Below are positions 52,412 to 60,509 of a stretch of 64,000 bases of DNA, in pieces (within the stretch, counting starts at the first letter, position 1; every line of letters starts with the position of its first letter). Where the stretch lies: positions 558,001 to 622,000 of the forward strand of contig NZ_JAFBGA010000001.1 of the NCBI RefSeq assembly GCF_016909575.1. Direction: 5' to 3'. Below the pieces are notes generated by a model. It worked only from the letters and a program-made list of their open reading frames with translations. It did not search any database and was not told the origin of the DNA. The translations under genes were made by a program, and so were the position numbers. The DNA is from Streptomyces sp. HB132. Its GTDB lineage: Bacteria > Actinomycetota > Actinomycetes > Streptomycetales > Streptomycetaceae.

Positions 52412-52499
52412 GTACGCCTGCTCCCCTTCGCGTTCGCCCAGCGGTTGGTCTCCGCTTGTTGGACGTGCGTCGGGGAGCCGTGGTTGTGCCGGGAAGGTC

Positions 52500-53807
52500 T
52501 CAGTTGTGCACCGGTGCCGGGGACGCGGCGCGGAGCCGCTCGGTCCGCGCCGCCCGGGTCCCGAAGAGAGTGATCGACAGGACACCGAGGACCGCCAGGA
52601 CACCCAGCACGACCGTGCCGGCCCAGCCGCCCGCGTGGAAGGCGACCGCTCCGAGCGTGCCGCCCGCGCTGGAGCCCAGGTAGTACGCGGACTGGTAGAG
52701 CGCCGACGCCTGGGCCCTGCCCGACGTCGCCGTACGGCTCACCGACGAGGAGGCGACCGCGTGCCCGGCGAAGAAGCCTGCCGTGATCAGGACGAGGCCC
52801 GCCAGGACGGCGGCGAGCTGGTCGGCCAGGGAGAGCAGCAGGCCCGCCGCGGTGGTGGAGACGGCGAGGTAGAGCGCTCCGCGGCGCCCCAGCCGGGCGA
52901 CCAGCCGGCCCGCGGCGGCGGACGAGAGCGTGCCGACGAGGTAGACCAGGAAGACCGAGCCGACGATGCCCTGAGGGAGGCTGAAAGGCTCCTCGACGAG
53001 GCGGTAGCCGATCACGGTGTAGACCGCGCCGAACACCGTCATGAACAGGGCGCCGATCGCGTACAGCCGACGCAGCAGCGGGTTGGACAGGTGCCCCGTG
53101 ACCGTCTTCGCGAGGGCCTTCGGGTTGAGCGAGGCGGGGCTGAAGTGCCGGGCCTTGGGGATCATGAGGTGGAAGACGACCGCGCAGGCCACGGCGAGCA
53201 GCCCGATCGCGCCGAGAGCCATCCGCCAGCCCCACAGCTGGGCGACCCAGCCGGCGAGGATGCGGCCGCTCATACCCCCGATGCTGTTGCCCGCCACGAA
53301 CAGCCCGATCGCGGCCACCAGCGCCTTGGGCCGCACCTCCTCGGCCAGGTAGGCCATGGCGGAGGCCGGCAGTCCGGCCAGAGCCGCACCCTGGACCGCG
53401 CGCAGCGCGATCAGCCAGCCCAGCGACGGGGCGAAGGGGATGAGCAGACCGATCACCACGGCGACCGCCAGGGAGGCCGTCATCATCTGGCGCCGCCCGA
53501 ACCGCTCGGAGAGCGCGCTCAGCGGCAGGACGCACAGGGCCAGCGCACCGGTCGCCGCGGAGACCGTCCAGCTCGCCTGGCCTGCGGTCGCGCCGAAGGA
53601 GGCGGAGACGGCGGGCAGCAGGGCCTGGGTGGAATAGAGGAGGGCGAAGGTCGCGATCCCCGCCGCGAAGAGCGCGAAGCTCATCCGGCGGTAACCGGGA
53701 CCGCCCGGTGTGAGGCGGTCGGGGGCGACGGGGGAGACGGCGGCGGGAGAGGACGGAACGGCGGCGTCCAGCACGACGGTGGACGCCCCGGTACTGGCAG
53801 GAGGCAT
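52500..53807 (-). CDS. MFS transporter (drug/metabolite efflux type)
   Basis: A 435-residue major facilitator with 12 predicted helices after a 30-residue Pro/Ala/Val-rich N-terminus. The motif A-variant G-x-x-x-D-R-x-G-R-R equivalent reads L-S-E-R-F-G-R-R between helices 2 and 3. YbhI/YnfM-type arabinose or drug efflux is the closest by eye. The gene is divergent from the LysR regulator; both start within 62 bases of DNA carrying a 27-base palindrome, so LysR control is likely. No ribosome site; a -10 TACGTT (53819-53814) ends 6-7 bases before the ATG, suggesting a leaderless transcript. Confidence 0.87.
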   Translation of the reverse strand: MPPASTGASTVVLDAAVPSSPAAVSPVAPDRLTPGGPGYRRMSFALFAAGIATFALLYSTQALLPAVSASFGATAGQASWTVSAATGALALCVLPLSALSERFGRRQMMTASLAVAVVIGLLIPFAPSLGWLIALRAVQGAALAGLPASAMAYLAEEVRPKALVAAIGLFVAGNSIGGMSGRILAGWVAQLWGWRMALGAIGLLAVACAVVFHLMIPKARHFSPASLNPKALAKTVTGHLSNPLLRRLYAIGALFMTVFGAVYTVIGYRLVEEPFSLPQGIVGSVFLVYLVGTLSSAAAGRLVARLGRRGALYLAVSTTAAGLLLSLADQLAAVLAGLVLITAGFFAGHAVASSSVSRTATSGRAQASALYQSAYYLGSSAGGTLGAVAFHAGGWAGTVVLGVLAVLGVLSITLFGTRAARTERLRAASPAPVHN

Positions 53808-53813
53808 ACGGCG

Positions 53814-53862
53814 AACGTAGACCGCACGGTTTCATGCGTCCAATGCATGAAACCTTCATAAT
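53814..53862. promoter_or_regulatory. Divergent promoter with 10-base-arm palindrome (LysR/MFS)
   Basis: Perfect arms GGTTTCATGC (53828-53837) and GCATGAAACC (53845-53854) surround a 7-base centre. On the minus strand TTGGAC (53843-53838) and TACGTT (53819-53814) are a -35/-10 pair, 18 bases apart, for the MFS gene. On the plus strand CATAAT (53857-53862) is a -10 for the LysR gene. Both -10s end 6-8 bases before the start codons (53807, 53870), so both messages may be leaderless. Confidence 0.65.
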
Positions 53863-53869
53863 CGTTCCC

Positions 53870-54823
53870 ATGGCGCATCAATACAGCTCACAGCGGCGGC
53901 TGTCACCGAGCAGTTACGAAGAAGACATCCGGGCCGTACTCGCTCCACGCCTCGCGTACTTCGAGGCGGTGGCCCGCCACGAACACGTCACCCGCGCCGC
54001 GCACGAGCTCGGAGTCCCCCAGTCGACGCTGTCGCGGGCCATGGTGAGGCTCGAACAGGACCTGGGCGTCGCGCTGTTCGCCCGCCGGGGCCGGACCGTC
54101 TCGCTCACCCCCGCGGGGCGCACCTTCCTCGGCTCCGCCGAACGCGCGCTGGCGGAGGTGGAGAAGGCCGCCGACTCGGTACGCGCCGACGCCGACCCCA
54201 CGGCGGGGAAGGTCGCGTTCGGCTTCCTGCACACCATGGGCTCCGAGACCGTGCCCGCCCTGATCCGCGCCTTCCGGGCCGACCACCCCCGGGTCCGCTT
54301 CCAGCTCGTCCAGAACTACGGCGAGGCGATGATCGACCGGCTGCGGGCGGGCGGCCTCGACCTCTGCCTCACCTCGCCCGTCCCCGACGCCCCGGACCTC
54401 GTCGCCATGCGCCTGGACGAGCAGCGGCTGCGCCTGGTCGTCCCCGACGACCACCGGCTGGCGGGCCGCCGCCGGATCCGCCTCGCCGAGGCCGCCGACG
54501 AAACGTTCGTCACCCTCGAACCCGGTTACGGGCTGCGGCGGATCACCGACGACCTCTGCGCCGAGGCCGGCTTCACCCCGCGGATCGCGTTCGAGGGCGA
54601 GGAGGCGGAGACCCTGCGCGGTCTGGTCGCGGCCGGGCTCGGGGTGGCGCTCCTGCCGCCGCCCGCCGTCGCACGCCCCGGCGTGGTCGAGCTGACGGTG
54701 ACGGCGCCGCGCGCGGCGCGCGAGATCGGGGTCGCCTGGCTGGACGGCCACCCCGACACGCCACCGGTGGCCGCCTTCAAGCGCTTCCTGCTGTCGCGCC
54801 GGGGGAGCCTGCTGCCGGACTGA
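53870..54823 (+). CDS. LysR family transcriptional regulator
   Basis: A 317-residue LysR protein. The N-terminal winged helix is at about residues 25-85: Y-F-E-A-V-A-R-H-E-H-V-T-R-A-A-H-E-L-G-V-P-Q-S-T-L-S-R and L-F-A-R-R-G-R-T-V-S-L-T. The periplasmic-binding-protein-like effector domain spans about 110-310. It is divergent from the MFS gene and most likely controls it through the palindrome at 53828-53854. The ATG at 53870 has no ribosome site; an upstream in-frame ATG at 53834 lies inside the palindrome and is unlikely. Confidence 0.9.
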   Translation: MAHQYSSQRRLSPSSYEEDIRAVLAPRLAYFEAVARHEHVTRAAHELGVPQSTLSRAMVRLEQDLGVALFARRGRTVSLTPAGRTFLGSAERALAEVEKAADSVRADADPTAGKVAFGFLHTMGSETVPALIRAFRADHPRVRFQLVQNYGEAMIDRLRAGGLDLCLTSPVPDAPDLVAMRLDEQRLRLVVPDDHRLAGRRRIRLAEAADETFVTLEPGYGLRRITDDLCAEAGFTPRIAFEGEEAETLRGLVAAGLGVALLPPPAVARPGVVELTVTAPRAAREIGVAWLDGHPDTPPVAAFKRFLLSRRGSLLPD

Positions 54824-54840
54824 TCCGGGAACCGTCGCCT

Positions 54841-54866
54841 CAGTGCCTCAGTGCCTCAGTGCCTCA
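54841..54866. repeat. CAGTGCCT short tandem repeat at the end of the hydrolase gene
   Basis: Three perfect 8-base copies of CAGTGCCT followed by a partial one. On the minus strand the repeat supplies the stop and further in-phase-shifted TGA triplets. Probably slippage-derived. Confidence 0.6.
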
Positions 54867-55614
54867 GCGACCGGCCGAACCCCGCAGCCAGCGGCATCCG
54901 CAGCCCCAGCGGCGGGGGAGCGGCGAACGCGTCGGCGACCGGGCGGGCGTACGGCCGTGCGAACAGCGAACCCCGTATGAAGTCGGAGGCGAGTGCCACC
55001 ACTTCGGACCGGTGCTGGCGCAGCGCGTTCCCGTCCGAGTGGACCTCGAAGCGGCAGGTGTGGCGGTTGGCCTTCTTCGCCCGCTCGGCCAGCCGGTAGG
55101 AGAGCTCCGGATTCGTCCGGGCGTCGTTCGTGCCGTGCACGATCAGCACCCGGCGCCCCGCCAGGTGCTTCACCGGTTCGGGTTCCGGCCGTGTGCCCTC
55201 GGGGAGCCAGGGGGCCATCGCCAGTGCGGAGTTGACGGCCTCGTGCCCGGCACCGCGCAGGGCGGCCCGGCCGCCCATGCCGTGCCCGACGAGGCACACG
55301 GGGATGTCGCCGTAGCGGCGCTGGACCTCGTCGGCCGCCCAGTGGGCGTCGGCCGCCGGATCCGCGTCGGCGTTCCAGCCCCGGGTGCGGTAGCGCACCA
55401 CGTGCACCGCGAGCCCGTCCTCCTGGCCCGCGCGGGCCAGAGCCCGTGCGAACGGCAGCTGTGCCGCGTAGGAGAAGGCGGAGGGACGGCGTCGGGAGTC
55501 GGTCTCGCCGTCCGGGAGCAGCAGGACGACGCCGCTGACCTCGGGTGCTGCTCCGGCCGTGAGGACGGCCCGTCCCAGCCTGGCTTCAGGCAGGGGAAGT
55601 GCGCGCTGTGCCAT
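54856..55614 (-). CDS. Alpha/beta hydrolase fold protein with Gly in place of nucleophile
   Basis: A 252-residue protein of dienelactone-hydrolase/serine aminopeptidase type. V-V-L-L-L-P-D-G-E forms the oxyanion strand, L-V-G-H-G-M-G-G (about 108-115) the nucleophile elbow, V-L-I-V-H-G-T-N-D-A-R the acid strand with Asp, and F-E-V-H-S-D-G-N the final His region. The elbow reads G-H-G-M-G where active enzymes have G-H-S-M-G, so the nucleophilic Ser is missing. It may be a non-catalytic binding protein. It is divergent from add but shares no palindrome half. A CAGTGCCT repeat marks its end. Confidence 0.78.
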   Translation of the reverse strand: MAQRALPLPEARLGRAVLTAGAAPEVSGVVLLLPDGETDSRRRPSAFSYAAQLPFARALARAGQEDGLAVHVVRYRTRGWNADADPAADAHWAADEVQRRYGDIPVCLVGHGMGGRAALRGAGHEAVNSALAMAPWLPEGTRPEPEPVKHLAGRRVLIVHGTNDARTNPELSYRLAERAKKANRHTCRFEVHSDGNALRQHRSEVVALASDFIRGSLFARPYARPVADAFAAPPPLGLRMPLAAGFGRSLRH

Positions 55615-55689
55615 GACAGAACAGTGTCAGAAGGGCAGGTGTATTCCATCTGGCTTCGCGGTCACTGTTACGTATCGGCACTCGGCAAT

Positions 55690-55711
55690 CTACGCGCGTA
55701 GGCGCTAGAGT
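55690..55711 (+). promoter_or_regulatory. Nucleoside-gene operator, copy 4 (upstream of add)
   Basis: Perfect palindrome CTACGCGCGTAG at 55690-55701. TAGGCG (55699-55704) overlaps its right arm and a better -10 TAGAGT lies at 55706-55711, ending 6 bases before the ATG at 55718, so the add message may be leaderless. Confidence 0.68.
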
Positions 55712-55717
55712 GCCCGA

Positions 55718-56872
55718 ATGACGAGCCAGACCCCGAATGTCCCCGGTCCCGAACAGATCCGTCGCGCGCCCAAGGTGCTGCTGCACGACCATCTCGACGG
55801 CGGCCTGCGCCCCGGCACGATCGTCGAACTGGCCCGGGCGCAGGGCTACGACGCGCTCCCCGAGACCGAGCCGGACAGGCTCGGCAGCTGGTTCCGCGAG
55901 GCGGCCGACTCCGGTTCGCTGGAGCGCTACCTGGAGACCTTCGCCCACACCTGCGCGGTCATGCAGACCCGGGACGCGCTGTTCCGGGTGGCGGCGGAGT
56001 GCGCCGAGGACCTCGCGGAGGACGGTGTCGTCTACGCCGAGGTGCGCTACGCGCCCGAGCAGCACCTCACGGCGGGTCTTTCACTCGAAGAGGTCGTCGA
56101 GGCGGTCAACGAGGGTTTCCGTGAGGGTGAGCGCAGGGCCCGTGCGAACGGCCACCGCATCCGCGTCGGCGCCCTCCTCACGGCGATGCGGCACGCCGCC
56201 CGCGCCCTGGAGATCGCCGAACTCGCCAACCGCTACCGCGATCTGGGTGTGGTCGGCTTCGACATCGCGGGTGCCGAGGCGGGCTACCCCCCCACCCGTC
56301 ACCTCGACGCCTTCGAGTACCTCAAGCGCGAGAACAACCACTTCACCATCCACGCCGGTGAGGCCTTCGGCCTGCCGTCGATCTGGCAGGCCCTGCAGTG
56401 GTGCGGCGCGGACCGGCTCGGCCACGGCGTCCGCATCATCGACGACATCGAGGTCGCCGAGGACGGCAGCGTGACGCTGGGGCGTCTCGCCTCCTACGTG
56501 CGTGACAAGCGGATCCCGCTGGAACTGTGCCCGACCTCCAACCTCCAGACCGGGGCGGCGGCCTCCTACGCCGAGCACCCCATCGGACTGCTGCGGAAGC
56601 TGCATTTCCGTGCCACCGTGAATACGGACAACCGGCTGATGAGCGGTACGAGCATGAGCCGGGAATTCGAGCGGCTGATCGAGACGTTCGGATACACGCT
56701 CGACGACATGCAGTGGTTCACAGTCAATGCGATGAAATCAGCGTTCATTCCTTTCGATGAACGTCTGGCGATGATCAACGACGTCGTCAAGCCCGGGTAC
56801 GCGGAGCTGAAATCCGAGTGGCTCTTCGATCAGATGGCTGTGACCAGCGGCTCTTCGTCCGTCGCGGGCTGA
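55718..56872 (+). CDS. add: Adenosine deaminase
   Basis: A 384-residue zinc hydrolase converting adenosine and deoxyadenosine to inosine and deoxyinosine. The N-terminal metal site [10 protein letters not shown] (about 23-32) matches the family, followed by [22 protein letters not shown] (catalytic Glu), and G-H-G-V-R-I. C-P-T-S-N completes the site, and N-T-D-N occupies the S-x-D-D position: Asn precedes the final Asp of the metal/catalytic pair here reads T-D-N, a small departure. It is 13 kb from the uptake genes but carries the same operator. Confidence 0.94.
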   Translation: MTSQTPNVPGPEQIRRAPKVLLHDHLDGGLRPGTIVELARAQGYDALPETEPDRLGSWFREAADSGSLERYLETFAHTCAVMQTRDALFRVAAECAEDLAEDGVVYAEVRYAPEQHLTAGLSLEEVVEAVNEGFREGERRARANGHRIRVGALLTAMRHAARALEIAELANRYRDLGVVGFDIAGAEAGYPPTRHLDAFEYLKRENNHFTIHAGEAFGLPSIWQALQWCGADRLGHGVRIIDDIEVAEDGSVTLGRLASYVRDKRIPLELCPTSNLQTGAAASYAEHPIGLLRKLHFRATVNTDNRLMSGTSMSREFERLIETFGYTLDDMQWFTVNAMKSAFIPFDERLAMINDVVKPGYAELKSEWLFDQMAVTSGSSSVAG

Positions 56873-56886
56873 TCGAACGTAAAGGG

Positions 56887-56920
56887 AAACGGCCGGGAGG
56901 AGCGGGATCCCGGCCGTTTT
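56887..56920 (+). terminator. Terminator after add
   Basis: AAACGGCCGGGA (56887-56898) pairs exactly with TCCCGGCCGTTT (56908-56919) around a 9-base loop, with T residues at the 3' side. It begins 15 bases after the add stop. Confidence 0.88.
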
Positions 56921-57007
56921 CCGTGTCCCGGCATGTTTGCGGGAGTGGTGCGCGGCTGACTACGTTGCAGAGCCGCTCACATCCCTCTCCCCAAGGATGA
57001 ATTTCAC

Positions 57008-57316
57008 ATGAAGCAGTCTGCTGTCAGGACCCTCGGTGTCGCCGCTCTCGGCGCCGCTTTCGCCGCCGCCGGCGCGGGCAGTGCCTCCGCCGTCGCCGTG
57101 CCCGTCGACGCCGTGGCCGGTGCCCTGCCCGCCGGCATCGCGCTCGACTCCGTCACCGCCGACGCCCTGCCCGCCGTGCAGAAGGCGGCGGGTGGACTTC
57201 TCGACCAGCAGCAGCACCAGCAGCGGGGCAGCAGTGACCTCTCGGCGCCCGGCTCCAACCTGCTCGGCGGCCTGCCGGCCGGCGGCCTGACCGGCGCCCT
57301 GCCGCTCGGCGGCTGA
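57008..57316 (+). CDS. Small secreted Ala/Gly-rich protein
   Basis: A 102-residue exported protein: signal peptide about residues 1-28 (K-Q-S-A-V-R-T-L-G-V-A-A-L-G-A-A-F-A-A-A, cleavage after A-S-A), then a helical stretch and a Gln/His-rich then Gly/Leu/Pro-rich tail (L-D-Q-Q-Q-H-Q-Q). Such small secreted proteins are often misannotated as ATP-binding; no nucleotide motif is present. Cysteine-free, so not a chaplin or rodlin of the usual kind. AAGGAT lies 10 bases before the ATG. Function unknown. Confidence 0.75.
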   Translation: MKQSAVRTLGVAALGAAFAAAGAGSASAVAVPVDAVAGALPAGIALDSVTADALPAVQKAAGGLLDQQQHQQRGSSDLSAPGSNLLGGLPAGGLTGALPLGG

Positions 57317-57331
57317 TCACCGCACACGCAT

Positions 57332-57366
57332 GTGGGGCGCGCACCCGGACCGGGTGCGCGCCCCAC
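57332..57366. terminator. Bidirectional terminator between convergent genes
   Basis: GTGGGGCGCGCACCCGG (57332-57348) and its exact complement (57350-57366) form a 17-base stem with a one-base nominal centre, between the secreted-protein gene and the PspC gene. Confidence 0.85.
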
Positions 57367-57392
57367 AGCTTTCCCCCGTGTGGTCCCGACGG

Positions 57393-57596
57393 TCACCAGG
57401 CCGTGGTGGTCGGGCTCTTCTCCGAAGGCAGCAGCACCCACAGCGCCAGGTAGAGCAGGAACTGCGGGCCGGGGAGCAGGCACGACACCAGGAAGATGAC
57501 GCGCATCGTCCCTGCGGAGGTGCCGAAGCGCCGTGCCAGCGCCGCGCACACCCCACCGATCATGCGTCCCTCACTGGGGCGGACAAGTGCGGCCAT
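57393..57596 (-). CDS. PspC domain membrane protein
   Basis: A 67-residue PspC protein: the DNA-level start ATG at 57596 follows AAGGAG at ideal spacing. The domain shows I-G-G-V-C-A-A-L-A-R-R-F-G and a membrane helix F-L-V-S-C-L-L-P-G-P-Q-F-L-L-Y-L-A-L-W-V-L-L-P. The family acts in envelope-stress sensing and is widespread in actinobacteria as a stand-alone short protein. No psp operon is present. Confidence 0.87.
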   Translation of the reverse strand: MAALVRPSEGRMIGGVCAALARRFGTSAGTMRVIFLVSCLLPGPQFLLYLALWVLLPSEKSPTTTAW

Positions 57597-57686
57597 GGTG
57601 GGCTCCTTCGCGAACGGTTCCGTGGAGCAGCTCCTCGTGCTCCCTGTCCTTCCATAGTGGATCCGCGAGGGGTACAAAGCATCGCT

Positions 57687-58256
57687 CTACGGGGCGATAC
57701 CGACCCTGGTAATCGTCGGGGTCGCCCCCTGGGTGGCCTCACCCCTGTACGAGCGTGCCCCGCTTCCGATCCGCGACAGGTCGCCGGCCCCCGCCCGGTT
57801 GCCCCGGCGCAGCCGTGACCGCGACAGCGGGACGACCAGCACATGGGTCAGCGCGACGCCCGCGGTGTTCAGGAGCAGCGAGTCGACGTCGACGACCTGG
57901 CCGGGCACTCCCGTCTGCGCCAGCTCGATGGCCATCGAGATCAGCGCTCCGGCCGCGACCGTGCGGGCCAGCGAGGCCCACGGGGAGACCAGCAGCCTGC
58001 CGCCCGCCATCGGCAGCAGTATGCCGAGCGGCGCCAGCAGGAGCAGGCCCTCACCGATGCGGCGCACCGCCTCGGCCGGGCCCAGGGCCAGGTCCGCCCT
58101 GATCCCGGCGAAAGGCCGCAGGTTCGCGGCCGTCACCCAGGGCACGTCCAGCGGGCGCAGCGTCAGCCAGCTGACGAACAGCAGATGCACGAGGAGGAGG
58201 AATACCCCCGCCGCGCGGAAGCGGATGACGGCCGGACCGTCCGAACTGTGACGCAC
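57687..58256 (-). CDS. VanZ family membrane protein
   Basis: A 189-residue VanZ-like protein with four transmembrane helices (about 12-32, 68-85, 98-118 and 130-150). The family motif L-T-L-R-P-L-D before the second helix and E-L-A-Q-T-G-V-P-G-Q-V-V-D-V-D-S-L-L-L-N-T-A-G at about 115-138 are clear. VanZ proteins alter envelope properties and modestly raise teicoplanin resistance in enterococci; the role here is unknown. The GTG at 58256 is one of two adjacent candidates (58262), neither with a ribosome site. Confidence 0.82.
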   Translation of the reverse strand: MRHSSDGPAVIRFRAAGVFLLLVHLLFVSWLTLRPLDVPWVTAANLRPFAGIRADLALGPAEAVRRIGEGLLLLAPLGILLPMAGGRLLVSPWASLARTVAAGALISMAIELAQTGVPGQVVDVDSLLLNTAGVALTHVLVVPLSRSRLRRGNRAGAGDLSRIGSGARSYRGEATQGATPTITRVGIAP

Positions 58257-58332
58257 GTGCACCAAGACGCCACGACCGGCAGGATCGGTTCCGTCAGGTT
58301 CCGGAGAGGCTCTGTGACGAGCGGCACGGGCC

Positions 58333-58980
58333 TCAGGACAGCTTGACCGCACCCAGTGTGGGCACCTCGCCGAGCCGGGTCTTCGTCTCCGACGTACAGA
58401 GGTAGCCCCGCGGGGTGTAGTTCCCCGGCCCGCCGAGCAGTACCGATCCCCCGGACCCGAGCGACTCGCTCTCCGCGTACGAACACACGACCTGCGCGAG
58501 TGCCTCCGCCGGGAGGTCGTCCGGCTGCTCACTGAGGCGAAGGGTGCCCTGCGGGTCCCCTTCGCGGGCTTCGGCGACCCGCAGGCCCGCGGGCACGTCG
58601 GTGGAGAAACCGGCCCTCCGCTCGTCGGCGTCCGGGGCGCGTTGCAGCTCGCTCAGGAGCGCCTGGGCGATCAGGAGCGGATCCGGCCCCGACTCGTCGA
58701 CACCGACCGTCCGCTCCACCGTCACCAGCTGTGAGGCGCAGACCAGGTAGATCCGCACGGAGGCGCTCTCCGGCGGCGGCGCGGTCGCCTGTGCCGACGT
58801 CGTCCGGCACGGCATCCGCGACGGCGCCGCACCGGCGTCCACCGGCACCGAGGTGCTGCGGATGCCGCAGCCGGCGGCCAGCGCCGCACAGGCCGCGACG
58901 GCCGCCAGCGCGGCGACGGTCCTGCCGGTGCGCCTCCGGTCCCCGCGCGGGGTGCCGTACGCCCGATCGCTGCGCGTCAC
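58333..58980 (-). CDS. Lipoprotein of the afsQ operon
   Basis: A 215-residue lipoprotein. The lipobox L-A-A-G-C is at about residues 34-38 after a basic, hydrophobic signal. The exported body has V-R-I-Y-L-V-C-A-S-Q-L and L-S-E-L-Q-R-A-P-D-A-D-E-R-R-A-G-F, a pattern resembling GerMN-type domains of sporulation lipoproteins and streptomycete LpqB-like N-termini; four cysteines could form disulfides. The GTG start overlaps the afsQ2 stop, so it is part of the operon and probably works with the sensor kinase. Confidence 0.85.
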   Translation of the reverse strand: MTRSDRAYGTPRGDRRRTGRTVAALAAVAACAALAAGCGIRSTSVPVDAGAAPSRMPCRTTSAQATAPPPESASVRIYLVCASQLVTVERTVGVDESGPDPLLIAQALLSELQRAPDADERRAGFSTDVPAGLRVAEAREGDPQGTLRLSEQPDDLPAEALAQVVCSYAESESLGSGGSVLLGGPGNYTPRGYLCTSETKTRLGEVPTLGAVKLS

Positions 58981-60509
58981 TTCTCGTCGCCCTTCTCGTT
59001 CCGGTCGGGGTCTTCGCTGTCCGGCTCGCCGGTCAGCTTCTCCGCGTCCCGGGGGAGCCGCAGCACGAACACCGCGCCCTCGCCGTCCGGAAGGTTCGAG
59101 GCCGTGATGTCACCGCCGTGGATATGGGCGTTCTCCACCGCGATGGACAGCCCGAGACCGCTGCCATCGGAGCGCGGGCGGGAGGCACTCGCCTTGTAGA
59201 AGCGGTCGAACACGTGCGGCAGGACCTCCTCGGGGATACCCGGGCCGTGGTCCCGCACCTCGATGACCAGCTCGTCCTCGTCGGTCCGTACGGACACCCG
59301 CACCGGTGATCCACCGTGCTTGAGGGCGTTGCCGATCAGATTCGCGAGAATCACGTCGAGCCGGCGCGGATCCAGCCGCACCATGATGCCGCGCTCCGCG
59401 TCCAGATCGACCGCGTCCAGCCAGGCACGGGCATCGATGCAGGCGGTCACCTGGTCGGCGACGTCGACCGTGTCCAGGACGAGGCGGGCCGTACCGGCGT
59501 CGAAGCGGGTGACCTCCATGAGGTTCTCGACCAGGTCGTTCAGCCGCCGGGTCTCGCTCACCACCAGGTGCACGGCCGGCGCGATCATCGGATCGAGGCT
59601 GTCCGCCTCGTCCTCCAGGACCTCGGCCACCGCCGTGATCGCGGTCAGCGGGGTGCGCAGCTCGTGCGACATGTCGGCGACGAACCGGCGGCTCGACTCC
59701 TCCCGCGCGCTCATGTCCGCGACCTTCTTCTCCAGGGAGCTCGCGGCCTTGTTGAACGTATGGGAGAGATCGGCGAGTTCATCGGTGCCGGACACCACGA
59801 GACGGGTGTCGAGCTTGCCCTCGCCGAGCTTCCGGGCCGCGTCGCCCAGCCGCTGCACCGGCCGCAGCACGGTCGTCGCCGAGGCCTGGGCGAGGAGGGC
59901 CGAGCCGACGAGGGCCAGCGCGGTGGCGATGCCCAGGGACCACGCCAGCGAGCTGAGGTCCTCGCGCTCCTGGTCGAGCGACTGCAGCATGTATCCGGCC
60001 GGACCACCGCCGATGATCTTCGTGCCGGCCACCAGGTACGGGGTGTTGTCCAGCGTCGTACGCTGCCAGAACAGGTGGTACTCGAACGTGTTCGCCGACG
60101 TCAGCGGTTGCTTCTTGTTCACCTGTTTCTGCAGCGAGGCGGGCACGTCGGCCTTGGTGAAGGAGTCGAGGTCGGAGGAGCCCGTGACGGGCTTGCCCTC
60201 GTGGGTGCCGATCAGCAGCACGTGGTAGCCCGGGCCGCTGCTGGCCATCTGCTCGGCGGCGTCCCGCAGCTCGACCGCCGTCGGGTGCAGCGGCAGCGAG
60301 GCCGCCCGGTTCTGCATCTGGCGACGGAAGTCGCCGAGCGCCGTGTCCTGCGTGCGGGTCAGGACGGCCTCACGGTTGAGCCAGTAAGCGATGCCCGACG
60401 CGGACACCGCGGCCGTCAGCGCGACCAGCGCGAACACGATCAGCAGCCGCAGCCGCAGGCTGGTCCAGCGAAGACCCGCGAGTATGGAACGCTTCGCGGA
60501 ATCGCTCAC
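58977..60509 (-). CDS. afsQ2: Sensor histidine kinase AfsQ2
   Basis: A 510-residue membrane histidine kinase. TM helices at about 18-42 and 190-208 flank a 145-residue sensor; a HAMP domain follows (about 210-262), then the dimerisation/phosphoacceptor H-box D-M-S-H-E-L-R-T-P-L with His at 282, and the ATPase domain with I-L-A-N-L-I-G-N-A-L-K-H, D-H-G-P-G-I-P and G-L-G-L-S-I. It phosphorylates AfsQ1, a pair known in S. coelicolor to respond to glutamate-type nitrogen conditions and to stimulate antibiotic production. Its stop overlaps the lipoprotein start, and its own start overlaps the afsQ1 stop. Confidence 0.95.
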   Translation of the reverse strand: MSDSAKRSILAGLRWTSLRLRLLIVFALVALTAAVSASGIAYWLNREAVLTRTQDTALGDFRRQMQNRAASLPLHPTAVELRDAAEQMASSGPGYHVLLIGTHEGKPVTGSSDLDSFTKADVPASLQKQVNKKQPLTSANTFEYHLFWQRTTLDNTPYLVAGTKIIGGGPAGYMLQSLDQEREDLSSLAWSLGIATALALVGSALLAQASATTVLRPVQRLGDAARKLGEGKLDTRLVVSGTDELADLSHTFNKAASSLEKKVADMSAREESSRRFVADMSHELRTPLTAITAVAEVLEDEADSLDPMIAPAVHLVVSETRRLNDLVENLMEVTRFDAGTARLVLDTVDVADQVTACIDARAWLDAVDLDAERGIMVRLDPRRLDVILANLIGNALKHGGSPVRVSVRTDEDELVIEVRDHGPGIPEEVLPHVFDRFYKASASRPRSDGSGLGLSIAVENAHIHGGDITASNLPDGEGAVFVLRLPRDAEKLTGEPDSEDPDRNEKGDEK

